In this document: one piece after another, positions 19,915-29,391 of the stretch
Numbering within the stretch: the stretch's first letter is position 1
Layout: every line of letters begins with the position of its first letter
Assembly: GCF_014773485.1 (NCBI RefSeq)
Contig: NZ_JACXBP010000004.1
Span: 496,001 to 560,000 of the forward strand
DNA: 64,000 nt
DNA from: Erwinia aphidicola
Lineage (GTDB): Bacteria; Pseudomonadota; Gammaproteobacteria; Enterobacterales; Enterobacteriaceae
Direction: 5' to 3'
Program-made: the position numbers and the translations under genes
The notes under the pieces: generated by a model
What the model was told of the DNA's origin: nothing
Seen by the model: the letters and a program-made list of their open reading frames with translations, nothing else
The model's database searches: none

Positions 19915-19973
19915 GGGCGGAGCGCTGTTTGGGACCGCCCGAGGGTCGACCGGAAAAAATGGTCGACCCCTAC
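19911..19973. repeat. REP-like hairpin pair (GTAG ... CTAC) at recD 3' end
   Basis: GTAG at 19911-19914 is followed by GGGCGG (19915-19920) pairing with CCGCCC (19935-19940). A second hairpin GGGTCGACC (19943-19951) / GGTCGACCC (19961-19969) ends in CTAC at 19970-19973. This inverted pair of GTAG-flanked hairpins has the layout of bacterial interspersed mosaic elements built from REP sequences. The recD stop codon is in the first GTAG. Confidence 0.82.
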
Positions 19974-20010
19974 AGTTCACTTCAGGATGTTCGGCTGCTG
20001 CAGGTTTTTT

Positions 20011-20056
20011 GTAGGGGCGGAGCGCTGTTTGGGGCCGCCCGAGGGTCGCCCCCTAC
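20011..20056. repeat. Second, shortened REP-like copy between recD and argA
   Basis: The first 36 bases from GTAG at 20011 match the copy at 19911 with one substitution, including GGGCGG/CCGCCC, but the second hairpin is missing most of its sequence and runs straight to CTAC at 20053-20056. It looks like a tandem duplicate that lost an internal piece. It lies between the convergent 3' ends of recD and argA, where two-sided termination would be useful. Confidence 0.8.
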
Positions 20057-20077
20057 GGTTAATCGCGCGGTGCGGGA

Positions 20078-21433
20078 TTAACTCTGCCGGGTATGCACGC
20101 TGGCTTCGCGCAGGTCGACCATCAGCACTTTTGAACGGCGCTGATAGTTATACATCTCTTTTTTGCTCTCCGGCAGCAGCTCGACATCCACCGGCATAAA
20201 ACCGCGCTCCTGGAACCAGTGAATGCTGCGGGTGGTCAACACGAACAGCTTTTTCAGCCCCATCTGCCGCGCCTGCAGCGCGACGCGCTCCAGCAGCGCC
20301 TCGCCGCGTGAAGAGCTGCGATAATCCGGGTGAACCGCCACGCAGGCCATCTCGCCGATCTGCTCTTCCGGGAACGGATAGAGTGCCGCACAGCCGATGG
20401 TCAGGTTGTCGCGTTCAATGATGGTGAACTTGTCGATCTCCATCTCCAGCTGTTCACGCGAGCGGCGCACCAAAATACCCTGCTGCTCCAGCGGGCGGAT
20501 CAGCTCCAGAATGCCGCCGATATCGTTAATGGTGGCGCGACGGATCTGCTCGGCGCTCTCCATGACAATCTGGGTACCGATACCGTCGCGCGAGAACAGC
20601 TCCTGCAACAGGGCGCCATCCTCCTGATAGCTGATCAGGTGGCTACGGCGCACGCCGCTGCGGCAGGCCTTCACCGCACCGCGCAGGAAGCGCACCGTGC
20701 CGGAGTGATAATCCTCGTCGCTCTCCAGCTCTTCAATGCGCTTTTGCGCCTCGTTCGGGAACAGCTCAGAGACAATCATGCCATCGCGGTTGGTCACGCC
20801 CTGCTCGGAGCAGAAGCCGATCATCTTCTCGGCCTTGAGCTTAATCGCCAGCTGCGTCGCCACCTCTTCTGAGGTCAGGTTAAAGCTTTCGCCGGTCACG
20901 GAGACCGCCACCGGGCCCATCAGCACGATAGCGCCGCTGTCGAGCTGACGATGGATCGCCTCTTCATCAATGCGGCGAATGCGCCCGCTGTGGCAGTAAT
21001 CTACCCCGTCATCGACGCCGAGCGGCTGGGCGATAATAAAGTTACCGCTGACGACATTAATATGCGCACCCTGCAAAGGCGTATTGTTGAGGCTCATCGA
21101 CAGGCGGGCGGTAATATCCAGCTGTAGACGGCCAGCGGCCTGCTTCACCAGCTCCAGCGACTGAGCATCCGTGACGCGGGTGTGTTTATGGTAGAGCGGT
21201 TCCAGATTGCGCTCGGCAAGGCTGGCGTCGATCTGCGGGCGGGCGCCGTACACCACCACCAGGCGGATGCCGAGGCTGTGCAGCAGGCCGATATCATTAA
21301 TGATGCCGGAGAAGTTCTCGTGCTCGATGGCTTCACCACCCAGCATAATGACAAACGTTTTACCACGGTGGGCATTGATGTAGGGAACGGTATGACGAAA
21401 TCCCTGAACCAGCTCGGTACTACGTTCCTTCAC
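20078..21433 (-). CDS. argA: N-acetylglutamate synthase ArgA
   Basis: ArgA acetylates glutamate with acetyl-CoA, the first and arginine-inhibited step of arginine synthesis. An N-terminal amino-acid-kinase-like domain ([25 protein letters not shown]) is followed by a C-terminal GNAT domain ([20 protein letters not shown]). I chose GTG at 21433: it has GAGAGGG six bases upstream and gives the E. coli-like start [11 protein letters not shown]. The ATG at 21451 lacks a ribosome site and falls inside an operator. The protein is 451 residues, about eight longer than E. coli because of a C-terminal tail EASVHTRQS. Confidence 0.94.
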   Translation of the reverse strand: MKERSTELVQGFRHTVPYINAHRGKTFVIMLGGEAIEHENFSGIINDIGLLHSLGIRLVVVYGARPQIDASLAERNLEPLYHKHTRVTDAQSLELVKQAAGRLQLDITARLSMSLNNTPLQGAHINVVSGNFIIAQPLGVDDGVDYCHSGRIRRIDEEAIHRQLDSGAIVLMGPVAVSVTGESFNLTSEEVATQLAIKLKAEKMIGFCSEQGVTNRDGMIVSELFPNEAQKRIEELESDEDYHSGTVRFLRGAVKACRSGVRRSHLISYQEDGALLQELFSRDGIGTQIVMESAEQIRRATINDIGGILELIRPLEQQGILVRRSREQLEMEIDKFTIIERDNLTIGCAALYPFPEEQIGEMACVAVHPDYRSSSRGEALLERVALQARQMGLKKLFVLTTRSIHWFQERGFMPVDVELLPESKKEMYNYQRRSKVLMVDLREASVHTRQS

Positions 21434-21444
21434 GGCAAACCCTC

Positions 21445-21483
21445 TCTGCATTATTATTCGGTAAAAGTGTATTTTTATTCTTT
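21445..21483. promoter_or_regulatory. Tandem ARG boxes (ArgR operator) of argA
   Basis: TGCATTATTATTCG (21447-21460) and TGTATTTTTATTCT (21468-21481) each match 12 of 14 positions of the ArgR core TGAATwwwwATTCA. Their starts are 21 bp apart, exactly two 18-bp boxes separated by 3 bp, the arrangement bound by hexameric ArgR. They sit just upstream of the GTG start of argA. Arginine-dependent repression is inferred. Confidence 0.8.
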
Positions 21484-21664
21484 TCTCGCCCTGGGTGCAA
21501 GTGACTTTTATCCTTACTTATCACCCGCTCGCGCATTTCCAACAGTCTAATATGCTGCATTTATTCGCTTTTTCGGGGTGACACTGCCTGGTGGATTCGT
21601 TAAAGTTTTTGCAAAATTTTCTCTGTTGGCTTTTTATTAGACAAATTACAGCATCTGGAGTGGC

Positions 21665-22912
21665 ATGACCGATTCAACTTCGCTTAACCGGCGGCGATTT
21701 CTACAGGGCGCCGGGGCCGTCTGTCTGCTCAGCGTTAGCCGGGTAGGCTGGGCAGCCAGCAGTCACGTGGTGGCCATCCGCATCTGGCCTTCCACCACCT
21801 ATTCGCGCCTGACCATTGAGTCGAATACCGCCCTGAAATATAAGCAGTTTGCGCTGAGCAACCCTGACCGCGTGGTGGTGGATATTGAAAATATTCATCT
21901 TAACCACGTGCTTAACGGCGTCGCCAATCTGGTACGCCAGGATGACCCCTACATTAAAAATGCGCGCGTGGGTCAGTTTGATCGCAACACCGTGCGGCTG
22001 GTGCTGGAGCTAAAACAGAACGTCAGCCCGCGGGTGTTCACCCTCGATCCGGTCGCCGGGATTAAAAACCGTCTGGTGCTCGATCTCTACCCGGCGCGGG
22101 ACCGGCCGCAGGATGATGATCCGCTGCTCGCGTTGCTGAAAGATTACAACCAGGGGGATCTGGAACGTAGCCAGCCAGCGGAGGCCGCGCTGCCGGGCAA
22201 AGCAGGGAGAGACCGGCCAATTGTGATAATGATCGACCCTGGCCACGGCGGGGAAGATTCCGGCGCAATTGGTAAGCATAAGACGCGGGAAAAAGATGTG
22301 GTGCTGAAAATCGGCCGCCGCCTGAAGCAGCTCATCGACAAGCAGCCGAATATGCGCGCTTATATGACGCGTAATGAAGATGTGTTTATCCCGCTGAAGG
22401 TGAGGGTGGCCAAAGCACGCAAGCAGCGCGCCGATCTGTTTGTTTCGATTCATGCCGATGCCTTCACCAGCCGTGCGGCGCGGGGCTCTTCGGTCTTTGC
22501 CCTGTCGACTAAAGGGGCAACCAGCACCGCTGCGCGTTTTCTCGCTCAGACGCAGAATGAATCGGATCTGATCGGCGGCGTCAGCATGAGCGGCGACCGT
22601 TATCTCGACCACACCATGTTTGATATGGTGCAGAGCCTGACCATCAACGACAGCCTGAAGTTTGGTAAAGAGGTGCTTTCGCGCATGGGGAAGATTAACC
22701 ATCTGCACAAGCGCAGCGTTGATCAGGCCGGGTTTGCGGTGTTGAAAGCGCCGGATATCCCGTCAATTCTGGTTGAGACGGCTTTTATCAGCAATGTTGA
22801 AGAGGAGCGCAAGCTGCGCACCACGCGTTTTCAGCATCAGGTGGCAGATTCGATTCTGGCGGGGATAAAAGCCTACTTTGCCAACGGCGCGTCACTGGCA
22901 CCGCATAAATAG
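21665..22912 (+). CDS. amiC: N-acetylmuramoyl-L-alanine amidase AmiC (Tat-exported)
   Basis: AmiC cleaves the amide bond between muramic acid and the peptide to split septal peptidoglycan during cell separation; in E. coli NlpD activates it. The 415-residue protein begins with a twin-arginine signal ([17 protein letters not shown]). Residues about 35-140 form the AMIN domain that targets it to the septum, and the catalytic Amidase_3 domain starts at [16 protein letters not shown] with its zinc His and continues with Glu and His ligands. The start follows GGAGTGG. Length is close to E. coli (417). Confidence 0.96.
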   Translation: MTDSTSLNRRRFLQGAGAVCLLSVSRVGWAASSHVVAIRIWPSTTYSRLTIESNTALKYKQFALSNPDRVVVDIENIHLNHVLNGVANLVRQDDPYIKNARVGQFDRNTVRLVLELKQNVSPRVFTLDPVAGIKNRLVLDLYPARDRPQDDDPLLALLKDYNQGDLERSQPAEAALPGKAGRDRPIVIMIDPGHGGEDSGAIGKHKTREKDVVLKIGRRLKQLIDKQPNMRAYMTRNEDVFIPLKVRVAKARKQRADLFVSIHADAFTSRAARGSSVFALSTKGATSTAARFLAQTQNESDLIGGVSMSGDRYLDHTMFDMVQSLTINDSLKFGKEVLSRMGKINHLHKRSVDQAGFAVLKAPDIPSILVETAFISNVEEERKLRTTRFQHQVADSILAGIKAYFANGASLAPHK

Positions 22913-22969
22913 TCAGCGGGCGGAAAGGATTCTGCCGGGATATTGGGTAAGGGGACAAATTTCAGATAC

Positions 22970-22990
22970 AAAAAAACACCCTTAAGGGTG
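22970..22990 (-). terminator. Terminator of the initiator tRNA operon
   Basis: On the minus strand the palindrome CACCCTTAAGGGTG (22977-22990) is followed by a run of seven T, directly after the last tRNA. It is a strong intrinsic terminator and ends just past the convergent amiC gene. Confidence 0.88.
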
Positions 22991-22996
22991 CTTAAT

Positions 22997-23073
<77 letters not shown>

Positions 23074-23116
23074 TCCGATTGACGCTTTAACTCTACTTCT
23101 CACCACGAGACAAAAT

Positions 23117-23193
<77 letters not shown>

Positions 23194-23261
23194 TCCGCGT
23201 GGTTTGTCGCTTCCATCACGACACTATCTTTTACTGCTGCTTCACTAAGCTACTAGTGAAT

Positions 23262-23338
<77 letters not shown>

Positions 23339-23351
23339 TCCGTGGAAGCGC

Positions 23352-23379
23352 ACTATACGCCTGATGGGTTTTGTTGCAA
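23352..23379 (-). promoter_or_regulatory. Promoter of the initiator tRNA operon
   Basis: On the minus strand TTGCAA (23374-23379) and TATAGT (23352-23357) are separated by 16 bp and followed by GCGC, a GC-rich discriminator as in ppGpp-controlled stable RNA promoters. Transcription should begin near 23345, just before the first tRNA. Confidence 0.82.
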
Positions 23380-23540
23380 CCCCTTTTTGCGGATAAGTGG
23401 GTAAAATCGTGCTTATAACTCATTTTTTAACCCAGCTGCTGAATTGTTGCACAAATGCGTACTTTTTCCGGCGGCACGTTTAAATCTGACCACGCCTTTG
23501 CTATCTTCGCGCAGGGTTCCCGTATAAAGGTAAACAAGGC

Positions 23541-24683
23541 ATGAAAGGACGTTGGGCGAAATATCTGGTGACCGGCACGCTGCTGGCACTGCTGGCGGGC
23601 TGTTCGTCAAAACCCACCGATCGTGGGCAACAGTATAAAGACGGGAAACTGGATCAGCCGCTCGGGCTGGTCAACCAGCCCAACGCCAAAGGCCGACCGG
23701 TTAATGGCAGAGACTTTGCCGACCAGGTGGGGCAGATCCGTTCATATTCATCGGGCATGTATTCGCGCCAGTCGGGCACCTACAGCGCGATTGAGAGCTG
23801 GCTGATGGCCGGGGGCGATACGCGCCAGCTGCGCCAGTTCGGGCTGGATGCTTATCAGATGGAAGGCACCGACAACTATGGCAACGTGCAGTTTACCGGG
23901 TACTACACGCCGGTGATTGAAGCACGATATACCCGCCAGGGTGAGTTCCAGTATCCGCTGTACCGCATGCCGCCAAAACGTGGCCGCCTGCCAAGCCGTG
24001 CAGATATCTACAGCGGTGCGCTGGGTGAACGCTATATCGTGGGCTACAGCAACTCACTGATGGATAACTTTATTATGGATGTGCAGGGCAGCGGCTACGT
24101 TGACTACGGCGACGGGCGCCCGCTGACCTTCTTCGGCTACGGCGGGAAAAACGGCCATGCCTATCGCAGCATCGGCAAAGTGCTGATCGACCGCGGTGAA
24201 GTGAAGCGTGAAGATATGTCGATGCAGGCGATTCGCCACTGGGGTGAAACGCACAGCCCGGAAGAGGTGCGTGAACTGCTGGAGCAGAACCCATCCTTTG
24301 TGTTCTTCAAGCCCGAAACGTTTGCGCCAGTACGTGGGGCAAGTGCGGTGCCGCTGGTGGCAAAAGCCTCGGTAGCTTCTGACCGTTCGCTGATCCCACC
24401 GGGAACGGCGCTGCTGGCAGAAGTTCCTTTACTGGACAACAACGGTAAATTTACCGGAAAATATGAGATGCGCATGATGGTGTCGCTGGACGTCGGCGGC
24501 GCAATCAAGGGCCAGCATTTTGATATTTACCAGGGCATCGGCCCGGACGCCGGTCATATGGCCGGATGGTTTAATCACTACGGCCGCGTGTGGGTTTTAA
24601 AAGCCGCACCGGGCGCGGGCCAGCCGGTATTCTCATCGGCACAGAACAGTTCTTCTCAGGGGTCATTACTGGTCAGTCAGTAA
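23541..24683 (+). CDS. mltA: Membrane-bound lytic murein transglycosylase A, MltA
   Basis: MltA is an outer-membrane lipoprotein that cleaves glycan strands between MurNAc and GlcNAc, forming 1,6-anhydroMurNAc. The 380-residue protein starts with a lipoprotein signal with lipobox LLAGC (Cys21). The MltA domain and the 3D domain with its aspartates follow; GTDNYGNVQFTGYYTP and MAGWFNHYGRVWVLK are recognisable. It is about 15 residues longer than E. coli, with a Ser/Gln-rich tail. The start follows AAGG. It diverges from the tRNA operon promoter. Confidence 0.95.
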   Translation: MKGRWAKYLVTGTLLALLAGCSSKPTDRGQQYKDGKLDQPLGLVNQPNAKGRPVNGRDFADQVGQIRSYSSGMYSRQSGTYSAIESWLMAGGDTRQLRQFGLDAYQMEGTDNYGNVQFTGYYTPVIEARYTRQGEFQYPLYRMPPKRGRLPSRADIYSGALGERYIVGYSNSLMDNFIMDVQGSGYVDYGDGRPLTFFGYGGKNGHAYRSIGKVLIDRGEVKREDMSMQAIRHWGETHSPEEVRELLEQNPSFVFFKPETFAPVRGASAVPLVAKASVASDRSLIPPGTALLAEVPLLDNNGKFTGKYEMRMMVSLDVGGAIKGQHFDIYQGIGPDAGHMAGWFNHYGRVWVLKAAPGAGQPVFSSAQNSSSQGSLLVSQ

Positions 24684-24690
24684 ACCCCGA

Positions 24691-24719
24691 CGGGCCGCTT
24701 GCTGCGGCCCGCTGCTTTT
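24691..24719 (+). terminator. Probable mltA terminator
   Basis: CGGGCCGC (24691-24698) and GCGGCCCG (24704-24711) form a GC-rich hairpin with a 5-nt loop, followed by CTGCTTTT. The short T stretch makes it a moderate terminator; tcdA starts 14 bp later, so readthrough into tcdA is possible. Confidence 0.55.
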
Positions 24720-24732
24720 AAGGAATTAATCC

Positions 24733-25536
24733 ATGATGGTTCTTTCAGACGCCTGGCGGCAGCGCTTTGGCGGTACGGCGCGTCTATATGGTCAGTCTGC
24801 GCTACAGCTGTTTGCCGACGCGCATGTCTGCGTGGTGGGGATTGGCGGCGTGGGGTCGTGGGCGGCGGAAGCGCTGGCGCGTACCGGAATTGGGGCGATC
24901 ACCCTGATCGACATGGATGATGTCTGCGTCACTAATACTAACCGGCAGATCCATGCGCTGAAAGATAACGTCGGGCAGGCGAAAACCGAGGTGATGGCGC
25001 AGCGGATCCGCGAAATTAATCCGGAGTGCCGCGTCACCTGCATTGATGACTTTATTACCCCGGAAAATACCGCAGAGCTGATGAGCCAGGGCTACAGCTA
25101 TGTGATCGACGCTATCGACAGCGTGCGCCCGAAAGCGGCGCTGCTGGCGTGGTGCCGTCGCAATAAGATGCCGCTGGTGACCACCGGCGGGGCGGGCGGG
25201 CAGATTGATCCCACGCAGATCCAGGTCGCCGATCTGGCAAAAACGATTCAGGATCCGCTGGCGGCGAAGCTGCGCGAGCGGCTGAAAAACGATTTTAACA
25301 TCGTCAAAAGCAGCAAGGGTAAGCTGGGCATTGACTGCGTGTTCTCAACCGAGGCGCTGATGTACCCGCAGCCGGATGGCTCAGTATGCGCGTCACGCAG
25401 CACCGCTGAGGGGCCAAAACGCATGGACTGCGCCGCAGGTTTTGGTGCGGCAACCATGGTAACCGCCACCTTTGGCTTTGTCGCGGTGTCGCACGTATTG
25501 AAGAAGATGATGGCGAAGGCGGCACGCCAGGCGTAA
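24733..25536 (+). CDS. tcdA: tRNA threonylcarbamoyladenosine dehydratase TcdA (CsdL)
   Basis: TcdA is an E1/MoeB-like enzyme that uses ATP to dehydrate t6A37 of tRNAs to the cyclic ct6A form. The 267 residues include the adenylate-forming loop CVVGIGGVGSWAAEALARTG and TLIDMDDVCVTNTNRQ, plus the conserved C-terminal Cys region MDCAAGFGAATM. It partners with the CsdA-CsdE sulfur relay encoded convergently next door. ATG at 24733 has AAGGA at proper spacing; a second ATG follows at once. Confidence 0.95.
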   Translation: MMVLSDAWRQRFGGTARLYGQSALQLFADAHVCVVGIGGVGSWAAEALARTGIGAITLIDMDDVCVTNTNRQIHALKDNVGQAKTEVMAQRIREINPECRVTCIDDFITPENTAELMSQGYSYVIDAIDSVRPKAALLAWCRRNKMPLVTTGGAGGQIDPTQIQVADLAKTIQDPLAAKLRERLKNDFNIVKSSKGKLGIDCVFSTEALMYPQPDGSVCASRSTAEGPKRMDCAAGFGAATMVTATFGFVAVSHVLKKMMAKAARQA

Positions 25537-25560
25537 CGCGGATTTGGGGCAACTGCACTG

Positions 25561-25624
25561 GCCGACCCTCTTGTCAGGTCGGCTCGGTTTGCCCGGGCCG
25601 ACCAGAAAAGCTGCCGGCCCCTAC
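25561..25624. repeat. REP-like hairpin pair between tcdA and csdE
   Basis: Hairpin GCCGACC (25561-25567) / GGTCGGC (25577-25583) is followed by GGGCCG (25595-25600) / CGGCCC (25615-25620) and CTAC at 25621-25624. Read on the minus strand the foot is GTAG, and its TAG is the csdE stop codon. It lies between the convergent 3' ends of tcdA and csdE. Confidence 0.78.
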
Positions 25625-26064
25625 GGCAAGTGACTGCTCGCCATCACCGCATCGGCCAGCGCCTGCAGCCCCGCGCTGCGCGAGGCGCTCAGCTGATCTT
25701 TCAATCCCAGCCCGTCAAACAGCGCCAGCGGGTCCGATCCCCGGATCTCGGCGGCAGTTTTTCCCTCTACCGCACACAGCAGTACGGCTAACAGCCCGCG
25801 CACAATGCGCCCTTCGCTGTCGCCGTAAAAGTGCATCTGCCCATTTTCAAGCTGCTGATGGCCAAGCCAGACGCGGTTTTCACAGCCGCTCAGCTCAATG
25901 TCGGCCGTTTTCAGCGCCTCCGGCAGGGCCGGCAGTTTCTTACCCAACAGGATCAGCTGGCGATAGCGATCCTCCCACTGGTGAAAGCTGGCGAACTGCG
26001 TCAGTAGCGAGTCGGCAGTTATCGATGTGCCAAACGGGTGCGGGGCGATCGGGGATAAATTCAT
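25621..26064 (-). CDS. csdE: Sulfur acceptor protein CsdE
   Basis: CsdE, a SufE-family protein, takes persulfide sulfur from CsdA and passes it on. It is 147 residues, the E. coli length, with the acceptor Cys61 in [12 protein letters not shown]. It follows csdA with a 2-bp gap, so they form one operon. Its stop TAG lies in the GTAG foot of the adjacent REP-like repeat. Confidence 0.95.
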   Translation of the reverse strand: MNLSPIAPHPFGTSITADSLLTQFASFHQWEDRYRQLILLGKKLPALPEALKTADIELSGCENRVWLGHQQLENGQMHFYGDSEGRIVRGLLAVLLCAVEGKTAAEIRGSDPLALFDGLGLKDQLSASRSAGLQALADAVMASSHLP

Positions 26065-26066
26065 AA

Positions 26067-27272
26067 TTAATCAGCCAGTAGCGCCAGAGCGGTGGTCATC
26101 GCCGCGGCCAGCGCGTCCACATCTTCCAGCGTGTTATAGGGGGCGAAGGAGGCGCGCAGTGTCCCGCTGACGCCGAGCGCAGCCAGCAGCGGTTGCGCAC
26201 AGTGCTGACCGGCGCGCAGGGCGATGCCGCTTTCCGCCAGCAGCGTCACAACGTCGCTGTGATGAATACCGGCGATATCAAACGCCAGCAGGCTGGCGTT
26301 GCCGCAGCGGTAGCTTTGAAAGCCGGGCAGGGCAGCGAGCCGCGCTTCAGCAAGGTCGGCAAGGTCGCAGCTCCAGCGCTCGGCGGCGGAAATATCAACG
26401 CCGCTCAGCCACTCCAGCGCGGCGCTCAGGCCAATGACGCCGGCAACGTTTGGCGTGCCTGCCTCGAAGCACCACGGCACTGCCTGCGGGGTGAATCCGT
26501 TAAAGTCGACGCGGCTCAGCATCTTGCCGCCGCCCTGCCACGGCGCCATCTCTGCCAGCAGGTCCGCCCTGCCGTACAGCGCGCCGATGCCCATTGGTCC
26601 ATACAGCTTGTGTCCAGAAAAAGCGTAGAAATCAATATTGAGCGCCTGTACATCCGGCGGGCAGTGCACCACGCCCTGGGCGCCGTCGACCATCACTTTT
26701 GCACCGCACGCATGGGCCAGTGCAATAATCTGCTGCAGGTCCGGACAGCCGCCGGTCACGTTCGACATCTGACCGACAGCCAGCAGGCGGGTGCGGTCGT
26801 TGAGCAGTGCGGGTAGCAGGCTGAGATCCGGCAGGCGGTCGGCGCCAATCGGCCACTTCACCACTTTGGCCCCGGTTTGCTCAGCCACCATCAGCCACGG
26901 CACCAGATTGGCGTGGTGCTCGGCTTCGCTAACCAGGATCTCATCCCCCGGCTGCAGGCGCGGACGCAGATAGCTTTGCGCGACCAGGTTAATGGCCTCG
27001 GTGGTGCCTTTGGTCCAGACGATGTTGCTGCTATCACAGGCATTCAGCAGCCTTGCCACCTGACTGCGCGCGTCTTCATAGCGCGCGGTGAGCTGCTGCG
27101 CGGCCGCGAACTGACTGCGGTGAACCGTCCCGGCGCTCAGGCGATAAAACTGCTCGGTGGCTTCGATCACCGCCAGCGGTTTTAGCGCGGTAGCGGCACT
27201 GTCCAGGTAACATCCGGCATCGCCCAGCGCGGGAAACTGCTGGCGAAAGTGCAGCGGGTTAAATGACGTCAT
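26067..27272 (-). CDS. csdA: Cysteine desulfurase CsdA
   Basis: CsdA is a PLP enzyme of the group II (SufS-like) desulfurases; it converts cysteine to alanine and forms a persulfide for CsdE. The protein is 401 residues from ATG at 27272, exactly the E. coli length; an upstream frame extension to 27332 adds unrelated residues. PLP binds Lys222 in FSGHKLYGP and the persulfide cysteine is Cys358 in RAGQHCAQP. It diverges from ygdI. Confidence 0.95.
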   Translation of the reverse strand: MTSFNPLHFRQQFPALGDAGCYLDSAATALKPLAVIEATEQFYRLSAGTVHRSQFAAAQQLTARYEDARSQVARLLNACDSSNIVWTKGTTEAINLVAQSYLRPRLQPGDEILVSEAEHHANLVPWLMVAEQTGAKVVKWPIGADRLPDLSLLPALLNDRTRLLAVGQMSNVTGGCPDLQQIIALAHACGAKVMVDGAQGVVHCPPDVQALNIDFYAFSGHKLYGPMGIGALYGRADLLAEMAPWQGGGKMLSRVDFNGFTPQAVPWCFEAGTPNVAGVIGLSAALEWLSGVDISAAERWSCDLADLAEARLAALPGFQSYRCGNASLLAFDIAGIHHSDVVTLLAESGIALRAGQHCAQPLLAALGVSGTLRASFAPYNTLEDVDALAAAMTTALALLAD

Positions 27273-27427
27273 CTGTTTCTCGTAATTTAGGACCAGGCTG
27301 AAATTTATGTACTTTTCTGGCAAAGACGGCAAAGCGCGTTATGCTAATTCAAGTAAAGTTTAAACGATTACCTGTCATTAAGAGCAACGTATGCAGGTAG
27401 TTTCACTCTCAGCATGGAGATATAAAA

Positions 27428-27652
27428 ATGAAAAAATTAGCCGCAGTTATTGCAGCCTGTGCCATGACTTTTACTCTGGCCGCGTGTTCAAGCAACTATG
27501 TTATGCATACCAATGATGGTCGCACTATCGTATCCGATGGTAAGCCAGTGGTCGACAACGATACGGGCATGATCAGCTACAAAGATGCCAACGGCAACAA
27601 GCAGCAGATCAACCGTTCTGACGTGAAAGAGATGGTTGAGACCAACCAGTAA
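27428..27652 (+). CDS. ygdI: YgdI/YgdR family small lipoprotein
   Basis: A 74-residue predicted outer-membrane or periplasmic lipoprotein with lipobox TLAAC (Cys20). The mature part VMHTNDGRTIVSDGKP and DANGNKQQINRSDVKEM is the DUF903 SH3-like fold of YgdI/YgdR. Function is not established. A GGAG lies upstream. Its end is 11 bp from the 3' end of the opposing gcvB RNA. Confidence 0.93.
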   Translation: MKKLAAVIAACAMTFTLAACSSNYVMHTNDGRTIVSDGKPVVDNDTGMISYKDANGNKQQINRSDVKEMVETNQ

Positions 27653-27663
27653 TAGCGACAGGC

Positions 27664-27870
27664 AAAAAAAAGCACCGCGCTAAGCGGTGCTATTAAAATC
27701 ACTTGGACAGACAGGGTAAATCTACAGGAATAAAAGGTAGCTCAGCTACCAGACCCGAAAATCGTCAGGTCAATTGCAAACACAACATCACGACCACAAG
27801 CCAAAAGCCCCTCAAAATTCCGCGAGTTAACCCGTAATTTCAATGCACTTTTCGTTCCGGCTCAGGAAGT
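27664..27870 (-). ncRNA. gcvB: GcvB small regulatory RNA
   Basis: GcvB is an Hfq-dependent RNA that represses many amino-acid and peptide transport mRNAs, including dppA and oppA in E. coli. On the minus strand the 5' end at 27870 begins ACTTCCTGAGCCGGAACG, identical to E. coli. The GU-rich seed R1 (27771-27800) contains GTGATGTTGTGTTTGCAATT, then a GGTAGCTGAGCTACC hairpin and CTGTCTGTCC. It ends in a terminator GCACCGC/GCGGTGC plus eight T. Length is about 207 nt, as in E. coli. R1 is shorter, lacking one GTTGTT unit. Confidence 0.94.
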
Positions 27871-27876
27871 GGCGCA

Positions 27877-27905
27877 ACTATAGGTATTTGCTGGTAGTTC
27901 CTCAA
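27877..27905 (-). promoter_or_regulatory. gcvB promoter
   Basis: On the minus strand TTGAGG (27900-27905), 17 bp, TATAGT (27877-27882), then the predicted RNA start at 27870. A divergent TATAAT for gcvA lies at 27915-27920, so the two promoters overlap back to back. GcvA activation of gcvB with glycine is known in E. coli; its binding site is not resolved here. Confidence 0.82.
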
Positions 27906-27999
27906 CGGACAAATTATAATGGCTCGGATAAAAAAAACTAATACGTCACTCTGACTGTCAGAGCTGTACCCGGCCTTGAGCGAAAAGCACCCATCTACC

Positions 28000-28917
28000 A
28001 TGTCTAAACGTTTACCACCGCTGAATGCCCTGCGCGTTTTTGATGCCGCAGCGCGTCACCTCAGCTTCACGAAAGCGGCTGAGGAACTGTTTGTCACCCA
28101 GGCCGCCGTCAGCCACCAGATCAAGTCGCTGGAGGATTTCCTCGGCCTGAAGCTGTTTCGCCGACGCAATCGCTCGCTGCTGCTGACCGAAGAGGGGCAG
28201 AGCTATTACCTCGATATCAAAGAGATTTTTACCGCGCTGAACGACGCCACGCGCAAACTGCAGGCGCGCAGTGCCAAAGGCGCGCTCACCGTCAGTTTGC
28301 TACCGAGTTTTGCTATTCAGTGGCTGGTACCGAGGCTAACCAGCTTTAACTCAGCTTATCCGGGTATCGACGTGCGTATCTCCGCCGTCGACCGCGATGA
28401 GGAGAAGCTGGCTGATGATGTCGACGTGGCGATTTTCTACGGGCGCGGTAACTGGCCGGGTCTGCGGGTGGAAAAACTGTATGCGGAATATCTGCTGCCG
28501 GTCTGTTCCCCACTGCTGCTAACCGGCGAGCGCCCGCTGACCTCCCCGGCCGGGCTGGCCAATCATACGCTGCTGCACGATGCTTCACGCCGTGACTGGC
28601 AGGCGTATACGCGTCAGCTCGGGCTGGGCAGTATCAATGTGCAGCAGGGGCCGATATTCAGCCACAGCGCGATGGTGCTGCAGGCGGCGATCCACGGCCA
28701 GGGCGTGGCGCTGGCCAATAACGTGATGGCGCAGAGTGAGATAGAAGCGGGGCGTCTGGTCTGCCCGTTTAACGATGTGCTGGTCAGTAAAAATGCTTTT
28801 TATCTGGTTTGTCATGACAGTCAGGCAGAACTGGGTAAAATAGCCGCCTTCCGGCAGTGGATCCTTGCGAAAGCCGCAAGCGAACAGGAAAAATTCCGCT
28901 TTCGTTATGAACAATAA
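28000..28917 (+). CDS. gcvA: Glycine cleavage system transcriptional activator GcvA
   Basis: GcvA is a LysR-family regulator that activates gcvTHP with glycine and represses it with purines and GcvR, and also activates gcvB. It is 305 residues, the E. coli length, starting MSKRLPPLNALRVF at 28000; an in-frame TTG upstream at 27976 is unlikely. The helix-turn-helix lies at about residues 20-45 (FTKAAEELFVTQAAVSHQIK) and the effector domain follows. It diverges from gcvB, and a perfect TATAAT lies at 27915-27920. Confidence 0.96.
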   Translation: MSKRLPPLNALRVFDAAARHLSFTKAAEELFVTQAAVSHQIKSLEDFLGLKLFRRRNRSLLLTEEGQSYYLDIKEIFTALNDATRKLQARSAKGALTVSLLPSFAIQWLVPRLTSFNSAYPGIDVRISAVDRDEEKLADDVDVAIFYGRGNWPGLRVEKLYAEYLLPVCSPLLLTGERPLTSPAGLANHTLLHDASRRDWQAYTRQLGLGSINVQQGPIFSHSAMVLQAAIHGQGVALANNVMAQSEIEAGRLVCPFNDVLVSKNAFYLVCHDSQAELGKIAAFRQWILAKAASEQEKFRFRYEQ

Positions 28918-28995
28918 CCCCGCCTGGCGCGCCGATACCGCCGGGCAGTAATTAAGCACCACGGAGCGCGCTCCGTGTTCTCAGAGGATGTTGTT

Positions 28996-29391
28996 ATGTC
29001 CAGTCGTGCAATGCTGATTTTCGTCGCCATCAGTGGATTTTTCTACGTGGCGCTGGGGGCTTTTGGCGCCCACGTATTGAGCCGGTCGCTGGGTAGCGCC
29101 GAAATGGCCTGGATGAAAACCGGGCTGGATTACCAGGCGTTTCATACTCTTGCGGTACTGGGTTTGGCTGCAGCCATGCTGCGCCGCGCCGATATCTGGT
29201 TCTACTGGAGCAGCGCATTTCTGGCGCTGGGCACGGTGTTATTCAGCGGCAGTCTTTACTGTCTGGCGCTGTCGCACCTGAAAATTTGGGTGTATGTTAC
29301 GCCGATCGGAGGCACCTGCTTCCTGATCGGTTGGATTTTGATGTTGGTTGGCGCGCTGCGTCTGAAAAAAAGGGCAGATCGCCATGAATAA
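28996..29391 (+). CDS. ygdD: DUF423 inner-membrane protein YgdD
   Basis: A 131-residue protein with four hydrophobic segments (for example [20 protein letters not shown] and the C-terminal [13 protein letters not shown]), of the DUF423/TMEM256 family. Function is not known. I chose ATG at 28996, matching the E. coli start; the frame is open to 28975. It overlaps rlmM by eight bases, so the two are coupled. Confidence 0.93.
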   Translation: MSSRAMLIFVAISGFFYVALGAFGAHVLSRSLGSAEMAWMKTGLDYQAFHTLAVLGLAAAMLRRADIWFYWSSAFLALGTVLFSGSLYCLALSHLKIWVYVTPIGGTCFLIGWILMLVGALRLKKRADRHE

